Shown here: in pieces, positions 23,550-35,969 of the stretch
How the letters are laid out: every line of letters begins with the position of its first letter
Position numbering within the stretch: position 1 is the first letter of the stretch
Source: Favolaschia claudopus
Lineage: Eukaryota; Basidiomycota; Agaricomycetes; Agaricales; Mycenaceae
Length of the DNA: 64,000 nucleotides
Direction: 5' to 3'
NCBI GenBank assembly: GCA_037176885.1
Contig: JAWWNJ010000003.1
Span: forward strand, 1,736,001 to 1,800,000
Made by a program: the position numbers and the translations under genes
Notes under the pieces: generated by a model
Told to the model about the DNA's origin: nothing
Database searches by the model: none
Seen by the model: the letters and a program-made list of their open reading frames with translations, nothing else

Positions 23550-24098
23550 ATGGACTTTGATCTTGATACTCACGTTTCCCGTGCCGATTCTCCCTCGTCG
23601 ACGATGTCTCGCTCGCCACTGCTGATCTTCGGCTCCATCGCTCCTGGTGATGTTCCCCGCCGTTCCCCTTCCTCTGTCCCAGCGAGATCCGTTGCCTCGG
23701 CGATGAGACCTACCGTCGCTTTGTCGATGAGATCCGCCCTAGTGGCTTTGATCAGTGCTTCGGTGCTCGGTATGTCCGCCACTTCGGTGGTGAGATCTTC
23801 CAGTGCCGCTGGCGTGAAAGATTCACTTCATTACCGCTTGCGTCCGGCAAGCTTTGAGGCTGGCGTACCGCGGTCGGTGCCAGTTGCTGTAGGTGATGGA
23901 GGGCGTACCTCTATATCGCGGTTGCGTAGTACACGTCGTAGTTCCCCAAATGAATATAGTGTTGATGCTGAACGTGTGAATGTCGTTGACATTGCTGATA
24001 TGAGTTTTGAAGAACTCAGTGCCCAACTTGAGCAAGATGAAGCTTATGTTGCTTACCTTCGTGCTGAATTGGAGCGCAAGGTTAATGCAGATCAGTAG
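23550..24098 (+). pseudogene. Ty3/gypsy Gag N-terminal part (182 codons)
   Basis: Open frame beginning MDFDLDTHVSRADSPSSTM, Ser/Arg/Val-rich, ending in a predicted coiled segment (SFEELSAQLEQDEAYVAYL). It lies directly upstream of a recognisable gypsy Gag in the same orientation. I infer it is the N-terminal part of that Gag or a small upstream frame. The 409 bp between the two frames (24099-24507) is AT-rich, has no good coding frame, and may be an insertion; no terminal repeats or target duplication were identified. Confidence 0.5.
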
Positions 24099-24507
24099 AA
24101 GAGATTGTATGGAGCAGATTTACTCCCCATTGACTTTCGTGATTTTGACCACAAATTTGGCCATCCTAAAGAGAAAATTGATCCGAAATGGCTCTGCCGG
24201 GGGCAATTTGATGGCCCATCAATACCCAATATGCCCCCAAAGAGTAGTGATTTGAGTATTGGGTCCAAAACAAACTTATAAGAGCTACTGGAAATCTCAA
24301 AAGCTCTCCCAAGTTTTACCTCAACGGTACTTCCCCCCCTTGAAAACCTGTTTCTCCGGCAAAAATTTGGCCATTTCCCATCAAAAAGTTCCCACGGTCC
24401 AAAATTTCGGAAAACACCCACTCTTGGGTATTTCGAGTTGATCTGGCCAGGTTTCAGGTCAAAATTCCAAAAATTCCGGTCTGACATGAAGTCACGTCCC
24501 CCACCAT

Positions 24508-26247
24508 ATGGATCCCAAGGTATACGCCTTGAAGAACGTCACTGATCAGCGTGAGCGTATCTTACCTCACGAGGTGTTAGTCGGTGCTGAGATTGAACAG
24601 CATCGACCGAAACCAGAAGCAAGGAAGATGGAATCATCTTCCGAGGCTCTGCCATCGGACGAGTTTGCTTCAACGTTGAAGCCACCGCCGATTCCTACAA
24701 TGGAGTCGCAAGAGGTTAAGAAAATTGAACCTCACCCGCGCACGGATGCCGCAGATCGTGAGTCAAAAACGACGCACGATAAAAAGTCTGGCCAGACACC
24801 CCTTACATCTGAGGAGTATGCAATGTTCGCTCAATTGTCTAGAAAGATTGATGAGCTGGAACAACGGCAGCGCGAAGAGACTGACTCACGAAGAAGGAGG
24901 CAGTCTGAGGATTTGTTGAAATGCTTAGGTACGTCGAATATCCGAGACGTAACCCCGAGTCAATTGGCCCCAGGGAGCTTCCTTGACAAGGTCTTGCGCG
25001 GCGAGCACAAGACAGGCCATCCGTCGCCGTCCGACTCATCACACGGCTCCTCGAGCTCGAGTGTCAACTCCAGCTCTCCGAGCGATGATGAATTTGGATC
25101 GCGAGGGCAGCAGTCCACCCCGCGCAAGTCATCCAAGCGTAAGCGAGGCTCTAAACGAAAGCATAAAATGCTACTGAAGCCAATTCCACCTTCGAAATAC
25201 AATGGCGAACCTGATGCCAATAAAATTCACCGCTTCGCGCGAGAAGCTGCGACCTACGTGAAAATGGGCAATGTACCGAAGGAGAAGCAAGTTTTCTTCA
25301 TTTCCTATTACTTGGAAGATAGAGCTTTGAATTTTTACGATCAGGTCGTTGTAAAAGACGAAGAAAATTATGACTTAACGCGATTTTTTCTCGAACTCTT
25401 CGAGTTCTGTTTCCCTGTTGATTTTCGGAACCAACGGCGCAGGCGACTGGAAAGCTGCGTTCAAGACCGTAAGTCGGTCGCTGCCCACGTTGCTGAATGG
25501 TCCGAAATTTTCAATACGATTGGAATGGCTCAAACCCAAGAAAGGGTTGTTCAATTATTCAACAGCTTCAACGGAAGAGTTCAAACGGAAATTTACCGTA
25601 AAAAGCTCGATCCCGAGGTTGACACCTGGGATGTGACTGTGAAAGGCGCTTCAGACGTCGAAGTACTGTTGAAAATTGAAGATAAGCACCGTCGTTGGAC
25701 AACCGCGGTTGAAGATCAGTCGCCCGACAACGAGGAAATTGATCCCGACTCACAATTGGACGAGAACTTTGAAAACGAGTACGAATACGATGACGGCTAT
25801 GACGAGAATCATGCTGAAGACGAATACGACGACGAGTACGATGAAGATTGTGCTGAAGACGAAGACAATCAGTATGACGAAGACTATGCTGAGGAAAACA
25901 ATGAAGATGCCGAAATATCGGCGGATGATGACAACGATTCCTCTCTGCGAGGAAACGGAGGGCGCGTACAAGCACCTGAGTCCCCAAGTGCATTTATTCG
26001 CGGTGGCGCCGGCCGGAATAATGCCGAGCTGTTCCACCGCGACGAATACATGCGCAAGGGCCTATGCTTCAATTGCGGAGGGCGCGGGCATCGTGCCCGA
26101 GACTGCCCCTCTCCAAGATCAGTAAGGAATGAAGATGAGAATAAATTTGCGACGCATGCAATTTATTTCTCTCGAGATCCTGATTCCCGCGCCGCGCTCG
26201 CTGAAAGCACCGAGATGGGTGCTATGTATCGCAAGCTTACAATTTGA
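24508..26247 (+). CDS. gag: Ty3/gypsy-type Gag with CCHC zinc knuckle (579 aa)
   Basis: Capsid precursor of an LTR retrotransposon, expected to form cytoplasmic particles around element RNA. Residues 1-220 are polar and disordered, with a Ser-rich tract followed by a basic stretch (RKSSKRKRGSKRKHK). Residues about 225-390 form a retrotransposon-gag domain with IPPSKYNGEPDANKIHRFAR, ISYYLEDRALNFYDQ and VQLFNSFNGRVQTEIY. An unusually long Asp/Glu/Tyr tract occupies about 410-475. The knuckle CFNCGGRGHRARDC (CX2CX4HX4C) is near residue 519. The frame is uninterrupted. Protease, RT and integrase are absent downstream; only an acidic fragment (26248-26500) follows. Start at the first ATG of the frame; the true start may be upstream if 23550-24098 belongs to it. 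Confidence 0.85.
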   Translation: MDPKVYALKNVTDQRERILPHEVLVGAEIEQHRPKPEARKMESSSEALPSDEFASTLKPPPIPTMESQEVKKIEPHPRTDAADRESKTTHDKKSGQTPLTSEEYAMFAQLSRKIDELEQRQREETDSRRRRQSEDLLKCLGTSNIRDVTPSQLAPGSFLDKVLRGEHKTGHPSPSDSSHGSSSSSVNSSSPSDDEFGSRGQQSTPRKSSKRKRGSKRKHKMLLKPIPPSKYNGEPDANKIHRFAREAATYVKMGNVPKEKQVFFISYYLEDRALNFYDQVVVKDEENYDLTRFFLELFEFCFPVDFRNQRRRRLESCVQDRKSVAAHVAEWSEIFNTIGMAQTQERVVQLFNSFNGRVQTEIYRKKLDPEVDTWDVTVKGASDVEVLLKIEDKHRRWTTAVEDQSPDNEEIDPDSQLDENFENEYEYDDGYDENHAEDEYDDEYDEDCAEDEDNQYDEDYAEENNEDAEISADDDNDSSLRGNGGRVQAPESPSAFIRGGAGRNNAELFHRDEYMRKGLCFNCGGRGHRARDCPSPRSVRNEDENKFATHAIYFSRDPDSRAALAESTEMGAMYRKLTI

Positions 26248-26500
26248 AAACCTTCTCGAAGTCGAGGAGGGCGAGGAGGAGCCCCTTGAATTTTTTGGAC
26301 ACGATTCTAGAACTCCAAGCGATTTGAAAATGACAAAGACCAAAGATTTCGACTTCGAGACAGACCTCGAACCTGATCTTCCCTCATCAGAGGCGATAGA
26401 AGATGTGGAATTGAGCACTTTGAGCTCGCGGAATATTGATTTTGGAGCCGTTGAAGGCAGGAATTTGCCCGCGCACTTGATTCCGATTGGCGACTTGTGA
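26248..26500 (+). pseudogene. Possible pol linker fragment after Gag
   Basis: An overlapping frame (+1 relative to Gag) reads acidic sequence such as LEVEEGEEEPLEFFGHDS and DFETDLEPDLPSSEAIEDVE and stops at 26500. It may be the start of a Gag-Pol extension cut short. No protease motif (DSG/DTG) is visible. Confidence 0.35.
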
Positions 26501-29500
26501 TACCGAGTCGGACTTCAAGTTGTCGAAGATTTTGATGATTCCTATAAATTCATTTTTCAGTAAAAATTCTAGTTTCAACCCCAAAGGAACTTGAGAATGT
26601 AGTTTGGGGGATAGTTTACCGCTTCCTCCGAAGTTTTGACTGAAGTCCAACTTCCGACCGGAAGTTTTCCAAAAATGGTAATCGAACCTGAAGTTGAACT
26701 TGTAGTCAAAGTTGAACTTGGATGAAGTTCGGCATCAGCAAGATGTAGTCTTACTGATTCTCATTTAAATCCTGGTGAGTTTTTATGTACCAGCAGTTTG
26801 AATGATCTATTGACAGAGCCCCAAACTGGAACTCATCATTCGGCTAAGACCGGCAACTACAACATCCTGTTCTTGTTGATGCGCGCCTAGCACATTGATC
26901 CTTTTCTTGGCATTGCTCTCAGTTGCTTCGACTTCTTCCTAACGCCTATGTACTGTATAAGCTTCATTTCTTTCTTATCATCCTTTACCATTCTCTGTAT
27001 CAAATGTAAATACCATGTAATCTTTTCTCCCCAGAATTCAACCTGATCGAAGCTGTTGCTTCCCGTGTCGCTTCGTACAGACTCCTCGTCATAATTCTCC
27101 TGAGTCCCATTCACTTTGAATGCGAGGCTAGCATCCAAGCTTCTGAAAATTTCCATCACCTTAGAGAAAAGCTAATGTTGTGAGCTGACCACCGTTGCAA
27201 CTTTGAAGAGTCGGACACTGTTTGTTCACTTTGAGACAGGGCAAGCGCCCACACATCAGTCTCTCGACACATTTGACTTTGTGATACTTCGGTTGTGTTG
27301 AAAGGAACTGGGCCTTGAGAGATGAACACCATAAAAATTGGTATAAGTCGGCTTTTGTAGTCTGAATTCAGGAATCCACATACCATAACATCTGCTTGAA
27401 TCAGATAGATCTAGAATTGTGTTTCACGAAGTATACAAATTAGAACCAGAGGTTTATTCTCACCTGCCAGTAGTTGAGTGTCTTTCAGTAGGACGAAGTG
27501 GGTCCTGACTTGATTCAAGTGGAAAACTTGACCGGAAAAAACAACATTCTGCCATCACGGTGACTGGTGTATTGAGAGACATTGGCTTGGTTCACAATTG
27601 GGTTGCCCAAATCGACCGGTAAAATGGCAGAGCAGCTTCATACCCGAATCAATATTGAGAATTGATGAAGCAAGACTTTTGAATACAGAAACTCTAACCT
27701 GAAGACCCCTGATGGTTGATTGTAGAGGGCACCACAGATGAGTAGCGAGATTGAATCACAGGTGAACATGTTATTGAACTGCGAAGTTAGTGGGATTAAT
27801 TTGAAGAGGGAAGGAACCATACAGACTTATCTGTTTTTGAATGAAAACCCATTGACACGGATCTGAGCACTTGGCCGCACATTTATCTCCTGAGAGTAGC
27901 AGAAAACAGGCAAATATCAACCTATTTTGGCAATTTTGGCTAAATACCACACGGCTGGAGCCCACAGAATCCACGAATGGGATCTAGATAGGTTGGGGAG
28001 ATCATATATTGAGCTTGGAGGTTACTTACAGCTGTTTGCAAAGTTAATGGCACTTCTTGTTTTTTTGATGTAAAGAAAAGCATTTGAAACATACTGTCTT
28101 GAAGTGCTTATATCTCCCTCAATTCTCGTCCAATCCACTCAGTTGATTGCTTGTTTTGAAGCCATCAGGCGGCGCCTCCACACCCTCGGCAATATGCCAG
28201 CCGCACGTGCCGTAACTTGATCGCATCATGCCGAGTATACACAGCTCGACTGGAAAGTGGTTCGCTTCGTTCTCACTCAGTTTTGAACATATTCTGGTGC
28301 TATAAAGGGATTATATAATCAGATTTGAGGTCAGAATTTGTCTGCAATCTCACCTTTTGGAAAACATGAATCAAACAGCTCGGCACTGAGAATGATGCTA
28401 TGGTATGTAATTTCATTTTCTTGCATTTTGAAAATGCAAGACTCGTTGTCTATGTTCTGGCTTCCATAATCATTCAGGTTGAAGTGATTCTGACAAGAAA
28501 TGAGTAAGTTGTGTCAGTTTCAGTCTTCATATCAACGCCGATAAGTTGAAATCAAGGATCGCGAAATTTTGGAGTTAGAGGGCAACTTTGATATGGGATG
28601 AAAGCCCCGTTGATTCGCTTCAAAACGAGCCTACAAACGTGTGAATTGAGCAAGAATTGAGTGTGAAACAGAAGAAGTAAATTCGGGTGTTCAAATTGTT
28701 CTTTATTTATAAAATCATCGAAAGTGCCATTAGCTTTGCAAACAGCTGTAAAACCCAGATGAGTGCTAGTTTCATGCAATTTTGCTTGATTTCCGGATAC
28801 TTTTTGCAATAGCGAGTACAAATCATATTTTGTGAATGTCGTTATTTACAGGAATCCCTGTAAACTCAGATCGTCCAGCCTGTCCTGTTGACACAACACC
28901 ATCCACTCATTGTTGACAGATAGTCTCGATCCTAGGCGATTTCACACTCGCAACGCCGGTTCTCATAGTCCGGTGGAATAAAATATGTTCACGAGGTCGG
29001 GATGTCGATTATAGCAGAGAGCGAGACATTTGCGTAATTATCAAAATCATGATATCCACCACAATATCTGTCACCGAATTTCTCTGGCCCATTCCGCTAT
29101 CCGGTCCGCCGTCCAATAGCCCAAAACCTCGTGCCTCGTCGTCGGATGAGCCTGGGGTTCCTGTAAGTTACTCGCAGAAACCAGCAGGGTGGGATCAAGT
29201 CCTTTTGAATATAAATTGTGATAGAAAGCGGAGGCAAGAGCATGATTGTCAAAGAAGCGCCGCTTGAGACTGGTGCTACTCGGATTCCACCGAACACAAT
29301 ATGGTTCCGGTATCTGCGAGAAAAACACTCTCACAGACCTTGGTTCACTCAGCGCATTTAAAATAGAAAGCTATTTATGTTTCACCTGTTGTGAGCTTTG
29401 GCGTAATCCATGAGTATCGTACGCCGCACAGGAGGCTCCTCAGTCTTTGTACCAAAACCGGTGCCCGAAGTCAGCCCGGAAGCTTGAACGGACTGAAGGT

Positions 29501-29534
29501 CATTTTGTCCCAGCAAATCATGTTAGGCTTAATA
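26501..29534. other. AT-rich region, no gene recognised
   Basis: Many short minus-strand frames flanked by plausible splice signals between 28821 and 26887 hint at an intron-rich minus-strand gene. One piece reads DKCAAKCSDPCQW (about 27888-27850). I could not assemble a convincing protein. A 25-bp segment (CTGTTTGCAAAGYTAATGGCA) occurs inverted at 28032-28054 and about 28731-28753. Confidence 0.35.
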
Positions 29535-29572
29535 GAGGGTTTGCGATGAGCCATTGGAGCCATTAAATGGCT
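29535..29572. mobile_element. Solo end of the CATTGAATGGCT MITE family, interrupted
   Basis: GAGGGTTTGCGATGAGCCAT and the following ATTAAATGGCTA match the MITE end at 19161. It follows a TA (29533-29534). It is cut by the hAT-like insertion 29581-30658, and its other end was not found. Confidence 0.6.
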
Positions 29573-29580
29573 AACCATTT

Positions 29581-30658
29581 CAGTGTTGGAATTTAAGGGG
29601 TTAATAAGGGTAAAATTTGAAGCTAAGACCTTAACCTTAACTAAGGCTTAATAGTAAGGGCAAATTAAGGGTCAAGTTAAGGGCTGATTAAATTTCTTCT
29701 GCGCGAGCCAGGACCGCCTCCAGGTGTACAAAATGCAAGTCTTTCCTTCTCAGATTCCCTGAAACTTCCCGGGGACCTTCATTCACGCTCTGGACCTCAA
29801 ATCAACCTCAAATCATTCATCACTAAAATTTCAACCAAGGAACATCAAATAAATTGAGACTGTTTTGTATATTTACAATGTTTTTCAAATGTTTCCTCGC
29901 AAACCAAAAGGCTCTTTAGAGCCTTCTCAGCTCAAGTTGGTTCAACTGGTGAGATAATGGCGCGAAGAAATGTTACATAATCGATCATTAACCCTTAATT
30001 AAGGCTTATTATCAGCGACTGGGTTCTGGGCCACCTTAGCATCTTTGACCTCGTATCGGCTGAGGGAGGATACCTCACACCTACAGTGGTAGTCTAAAAT
30101 ATGTCCCTACATCCTAGAAGGTTTATCAGATTTTCTGGGGGGATCCAGAGAGATATGCATGGCACGTTGAATATTTGTTTATGAGATGTCTAAAAATAGG
30201 AAAACTGAGCTAGCGGGCCACCCACCTAGAATATTCCCTAGGGGTGTAAATTGTCCCTGTAAAGGACACGAGGCTATACATTGAGGTCTGAAGACCAGCT
30301 GTAAATCGCCAGAATGCCCGTTGGTATTGTGGTTGGAGGGCGCTGAGTCGGATGCGAAACAGTGGTCTAAAAATAAGAATTCGGATTCACACGCCTACCT
30401 CCCGACAGAAAACCTCCCACACTGTGTGATTGACAGCTCAGTATCCCTCAAAAACTCACTTGCAGCAGCGCTCAGGCTCATACTCGAACCTACGGACTGC
30501 ACGGAGGGAGATCTTGACTTGATCATGTTGAAATCACAAAATGGCCCACTACCTCGTCCGGCCCACTAGCCAGTGGCAGATAATAAAGCTAAGGCCTGAA
30601 CTTAAGGGCAAATTAAGGCTTAACTTAACTTAAGGGTTAACCCTTAATTCCAACACTG
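29581..30658. mobile_element. hAT-like non-autonomous element, 1078 bp
   Basis: Terminal inverted repeats CAGTGTTGGAATTTAAGGGG and, inverted, CAGTGTTGGAATTAAGGGTT. They are flanked by a perfect 8-bp duplication AACCATTT (29573-29580 and 30659-30666), the hallmark of hAT transposition. TTAAGG/CCTTAA motifs are iterated near both ends. No transposase coding was seen. Confidence 0.9.
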
Positions 30659-30763
30659 AACCATTTCCCGATTAGGGAGCTTTGATGGCCCGACAGTTAC
30701 TGTCAAATTCAAGTCAAATTACAGAAGAGAGGGTGCGAAGAAAAAAAATAAAGTACCTACATA

Positions 30764-31499
30764 CAGTGTAGTAGGGTTCCTTGGATAGGGAGGGTTCCTT
30801 GATTTTTTTGTTTTCTGGATATCCACAACAGCTTGTAGTTGGATTCTTTTTGCCCCGCCTATGATATAGAGCCTATTTAGAGTCTCACAAAGTTTTAGCC
30901 CACCAGTGTGTCTGTGGTACGAGCAAGACACTATTGAAGGTGCATCAGCTGCCTAATTCGGCAATGATCACTTTTTGTTTTGCCCGCTTCTCGTCTCCGT
31001 TCAGCGTGCCATGGCTGAAATTAATTCTCATGAGATAGTTGCTGAGAATCGTATCTACGACTCTATACCCAGACTGCAGCAGATACGGACAAGATACGAC
31101 CGACTATAAATTGATTGGTCCTTCTCACAGGCTAAAGCGTGACATGACTCTTGAAATTGCACTGAAGTTCGCCCATTCTATGCTTCCAAATTGTATAAAT
31201 ATGTGCCATGTAGACATTTTACGTAGACTGGATGAAGTATGGCTCACAAACTCAATGTCAATTGGCTTCTCACAGAGCAGAAGCGAGCTAACCAAGGAAC
31301 CCTCCGCGTGACGTTTGTGACCAAAACCTCACTATCTTTTTCCTTGCCTCATCTCCAGTCGAATTCCTGGTTTGAAAGGGGCAGACATATTGGTACATGC
31401 TCTAGTATACACTAAAAAAAAACTCAATTTTCTACGCTTTGTTGCTGTACAGAAAATGCGGAATTGGAAAGTGGCTATCCAAGGAACCCTACTACACTG
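30764..31499. mobile_element. 736-bp TA-flanked TIR element
   Basis: Ends CAGTGTAGTAGGGTTCCTTG and, inverted, CAGTGTAGTAGGGTTCCTTG, running on into GATAG. TA at 30762-30763 and 31500-31501. The interior holds only short frames. Confidence 0.92.
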
Positions 31500-31501
31500 T
31501 A

Positions 31502-32375
31502 CATAGACCCGTTTTTTAGAACCCCTTCTCTTGCCCTTCTCCAGGACCCTCCCTACCACGTGACCTTACGTAATCTTTATAAGCGGTAATATTCACGTGG
31601 TTTCCCCGCTATGTTTCTACCCTCGCATTGCCCTCGCACGAAGCTAACAAGCTGTGGCAAAATATGCTGGCAGGGATAAGTAATGATTTTTAATCAATCT
31701 CATCTCTGGCTTCCAGTGAAGACTTCCACCGCTGCCTCAGCCTGGCTAAAGCAAGGGATAGACAGAAGGAAAAGTCTAAGAGACTAACCTTCCCCTTCCC
31801 TCTCTGCATTTCCATCTAATTGTCTTGGATCAACCTCGAGAACCTTGCCAAATGGTTTGTGGCGGGGAGCGGGAGAGGAACGCGATGGGAACGCACACAA
31901 AACGCACATCTGATAGAGTATCAAGCACGACCAAATCTGCTGTGCTCAAAACGGGCAATGAGGTGATTGTCAATCCATCGGAGAGGTCTGAGGCACTGAG
32001 TAGCTGTCAGATACAGTTGCGGCCAAAATAGAACCACTGGTTCCGAAAAGGCAAAGCTCAAGACAAATCGTCCGGCTCCTTCCACAACCCCCAAGAAATT
32101 GGTAAAACTATAGAGGCGCAATGGGTTACCATTTTGGAAATACCTAATCGGGAAGACCGCGGGAGAAACAATTGTGATTCTCATTACTTTCCGGAACGGC
32201 TGTAACGTCTTGCGAGTAGACCCAAAGATTTCCAAATTAGGAAGTCATCACATCGCGTCTCCTTTCTACACCACAACCTCGTCTGTCTTCGTGCCGACTC
32301 AAATCTCGTCTGAGCATGCCTGGTACATCACCAAAAACATCTCGGCCACCATTAACACCGCGCCGCCGCCCATTT
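31502..32375. other. No gene recognised
   Basis: Short open frames only. A plus-strand frame at 31825-32031 is basic and unassigned. Confidence 0.45.
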
Positions 32376-33040
32376 TCACCCACTGCACCTCGCTCTCTGG
32401 GAACCCCTCGAAAACATCCCTCCGCGCTCGACGCGTCTGCAGGGGATCAAGGACTGGAAACCGACTCTAGAAGCAACCCGAAAACTTGTCATAAACAAGT
32501 TGAAGCTCACATACACGCCAGAGGACTGGCAAATCCATTTAATCATCCGTATTCTTTGGGGCTTTGATTCAATATTCCTTGCTGGTACTGGGTTTTCGAA
32601 GGCATTGCGGCGCTCGGAGGATAACTCCAAATCCGCATCATCATTTGGATCGTCAATCCAATCCTCCTCTTCAGCCTCCATCTTATCATCTTCATCGGCT
32701 TTACGTCGTTTCCTCCACGCGTTTGGAGCGGCTGAGAAGGTATGTAAGAGCTCCCAAGTGAACGGAGCCAATTTTTTGATAATTTCGATGAGTTTCGTGG
32801 GGCGCAGTATATCTCGAAGCTGCTGGATAGTCAGGGTTTTAAGCCTGATCTGGAGAAGGGGACTAGTGATGACTTGGTCACTATCTTCGAGAATCAATTC
32901 GTGGGCACAGCATTGCCGGTCCGAATTGGTCTTCAAGAGTGTGCTGGGTTGCAAAGTAGCCCATAAAATGCGAGACAGCGCGAGTGACGCGAGGAATATC
33001 GGTGGTGAAAAGCCATTGAAAGAGTTGTCGTATTGAAACG
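32376..33040 (-). pseudogene. Possible DUF6589-type transposon-associated protein, N-terminal remnant
   Basis: The minus-strand frame from 32954 reads through LTIQQLRDILRPTKLIEIIK and APFTWELLHTFSAAPNAWRK, then a basic and an acidic stretch, then RIRMIK. The pattern 'lineup of I/L residues, then PFTWELL, then acidic linker' resembles the N-terminal part of the large basidiomycete protein family carrying DUF6589, recalled rather than searched. Upstream in another frame (33036-32955) RQLFQWLFTTDIPRVTRAV is also coding-like, so one frameshift lies near 32900-32960. The catalytic-like C-terminal part of that family is absent. Confidence 0.4.
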
Positions 33041-33603
33041 GAGAAGAAGACCGTGAGCGAGAAGACTAGCTGGAATTCAGCATCCAGACTCAGGCCCTTC
33101 AGCTCATCCGTGCTGAATTTGGACTGCCAGTACTTGTTGTCATAATCTAGGGTAGCCAGTTTGAGCGAGGTAGTTGTTTACTGAACAGGGAGAGGCTTTT
33201 GCGACGCTTGGAAACGGAGCCGTGTCACTAATGAGACGCGTCGTGTCACACTTTGGTCACACTGCCCGATTAGGCCACAAAACTTCTTACTCATATTGTG
33301 CGCGATAGAGTGCACAAAATCATAAACTTTTGCAGAGCGACCTTCTCAGGTAATTTCTCTGCTTCCATAGAGCCCATAAAAATGAAGAAATTTGACAGAA
33401 AACTGTTTTGTTGAAGGAGAATTGATGGCGCGAGTGGCTCGGAAAGACTACGGTGCAGAGGTGCAACAAATTAATTTAGGATTAATCTGAATAGGTAGGT
33501 GCAAAGAGATCAATCTCATAGACAACTTATCTATATGCATTGGCATGATACAGGATGAAATGAGTGAGCTATTTGCTCGAGAACACATCCCTTGTTTTCT
33601 TGA
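33041..33603. other. No gene recognised
   Basis: Spacer between the minus-strand remnant and the LINE; probably holds the LINE 5' untranslated region. Confidence 0.4.
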
Positions 33604-35472
33604 GTTTGTACCAAGCCTCTCTCCGAGATAGTCCGGCTTGCCCGGACCGGAGAAGGCTTGTTCCGAACCTACTCCGGCGAGGCCGTTTCGCTCACCCTCG
33701 ACGCGGCGAATGCCCTGCCTCGGATCTCGCTCATTACTCTGGATGCCGTCGACAGGCTTCTCACGTCGTCTGCTTCGCCGACGGGACCGCGACGTAGTCA
33801 ACGTCGCACAAACTCCAAGGCGTCCCCGCCAAACCCACAGCTCCCTCCCGACTCCACGCTCATTAATTCACCCAACTCGCCCAAAGCTACCAAAACGAAG
33901 AGACGCCAAGCAACCACCCTTCGACCCTTGCCTCAGCTCAACGTCAAAGCAGTAGTCGGTAAAGGACGCTCTGCTAACTCCTTCGACGTCCTTGTCGACT
34001 CGAGCGGTGAGGATCCGCCTGCAACTCCAACAGCCCCCCACAAGGTCACGGCGGCCCCGCGCGCGGCCAATGGCAACGGCGCCCGCCCTAAGCGAGGGGG
34101 GACAGTCGGCGAGACTTCGTCTCGTGGTCTGTCTCCGCCCTGCGGCGACAGGCAAGTCTTGCCGTCTGTTCCTCCGGTGACCCCTGCTGATAATTCTGGC
34201 ACTACACCTGCGCGTGCCTCGGACAGCGTTCCTACGACCCGCAAAATCACGCCTAGCAAGGAGAAGGAGTCGGCTTTCAAGAGGCTCAGAAGCCGTGCAG
34301 ATGGAGTGGAAACTTTCAACGAGCTCGCTGAGTGTTTCAAGGACCTCTTTACGGTCATTTGTGACCACAAGCAGAGTTCTCCTACTCTCGCCTGCCTCGA
34401 TGCTCTCGGTGCTATTCAGACCCGCTTAGAAAATCACCATGAACTTCGCCGCGACGATGATACGGTCCCCTCCTTCTCCGCTATTGTCACCAGGGCTGTT
34501 GTATCTCCTCTTGCCGACATCTCCACCCAGATCAAGTCCCAGCACAAGGCTGTTCAGGCTCTCAGCAAGGCCGTGGAATCCGTCAAGGTGGCTCGCCTCG
34601 CGCCGACTCTCCACTCTCGTGCGGAAGCCCCCAAGTCTTCCATCAAACCTAAGCCCCCTCCTCTTCTCCACCCATCTGACGAGCGTATTCTGGTTCGCTG
34701 TGACGGTGTTGTTGCGCCCCGCCTCAAACTTCTGTATCATCAACTGGTCCCGGAGATCAATGCCCATTTAGCCGGTCTCTCCCTTCCGCTAGTCAAGTAC
34801 GCGAAGCAGCACGACGAATCCAGCGTTTTCCTCGTCCCTGGATCTAGAGACGCTGTCAAGGCTCTGGAAGCTTCGTGAGACCGTTGGGGTCCATCTCTCT
34901 TCCCTGGCGCTCGCATCGCTCCCCCGGCTGAGTACTCTCACCTTCAAGTTGACGGCGTGTGCTTCGCTGCGGTCAAGGACTTAGACGCCGTCGCAAGGGA
35001 GTTTGAGGAGCGCAATCCCACCCTCGGTTTGGTTGTCGGACGTCCTAGATGGGTTAACTCTCCGCCCAGTGAAGCCCAAATTGCCGCAGCTATCGCAAGC
35101 GGCCAGAAGGTTCGCTTGGCTGGGTCGCTTATCTTCCGTCTTCAATTGAGGCGCATGGTGGACGTCGCAGTTGCGATGGGACGGGTCGTCCTTGCGGGTC
35201 AGTCTCCTACTGTGTCTCGCGGCTTTCCGCATCTTCGCGTTACGCAATGTTGGGGCTGTTTGAAGTTTGGCCTTGTCAAGGCAAAGTGCAATGTCAAGAT
35301 GTGCAAGTGTACGTGGTGCGGGGAGGAAGTGCATGGCCCGACATGCCAGGGCAAGGCCCACTGCGTCAACTGCGGGGGCGAGCATCGTTCTTCTCCGCGC
35401 TATCCAACTGACACAGATGCTGGATGCCTCCTCCCCTGTTCAAGCTCCCTGCTCATCGTCTGCTTCTGCTGA
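33604..35472 (+). pseudogene. LINE (Tad-like) ORF1 with one nonsense codon
   Basis: A single frame from 33604 to 35472, broken only by TGA at 34876-34878, where EAS*DRWGP suggests an ancestral Trp codon (TGG). The N-terminal 200 residues are basic and disordered, followed by a helical middle and an RRM-like part with FRLQLRRMVDVAVAMGRVV. The C-terminal knuckles are damaged: CWGCLKFGLVKAKC has Leu where the CX2CX4HX4C pattern needs His, while CTWCGEEVHGPTC and CVNCGGEH remain. The last about 25 residues look frameshifted. Role: RNA binding for retrotransposition. Confidence 0.82.
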
Positions 35473-35844
35473 AATTGCCTCTCCTCAGCTTGCGCCGCGG
35501 CTGCACGAACATCCCTAGATGATTTCTTTGGTACAGATTAACTCGTGGAAGTCTAGGAATCCGCTGGAAATTCTCGCTGGTCCTGAACGCTTCGACATCA
35601 TCTGCACCCAAGAACCCCATGAGCAAGAATCATCTCAGTCCTTTGATCACGATGGCTACGTCCTTATCTACCCCGAATCCGCCCCGAAACACCGTGTCTC
35701 TATTTACGTTCACACTGCCTCAATTCCGCTCTTCTGTTGAAACGATGCACCAAAGTGCAGCAGTGAAATCTGACTAGAATAGAGTAGAGACAAAGTCTGT
35801 ACTCCAAACCAATACAAAATCCAACTACCAACAACTCCAATGCC

Positions 35845-35861
35845 GTGTGTGTGTGTGTGTT
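35845..35861. repeat. (GT)n microsatellite
   Basis: Uninterrupted GT dinucleotides in the probable solo LTR. Confidence 0.9.
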
Positions 35862-35969
35862 CGGGGAGGTGGGTCAGGCGTATTGACCGTCAATCTCAGT
35901 GAACGACTTAGACAATTCTGCCAGTGCAAAGTGCAAATAAAACCAATTTATTGGGTAACCTGACTACTA

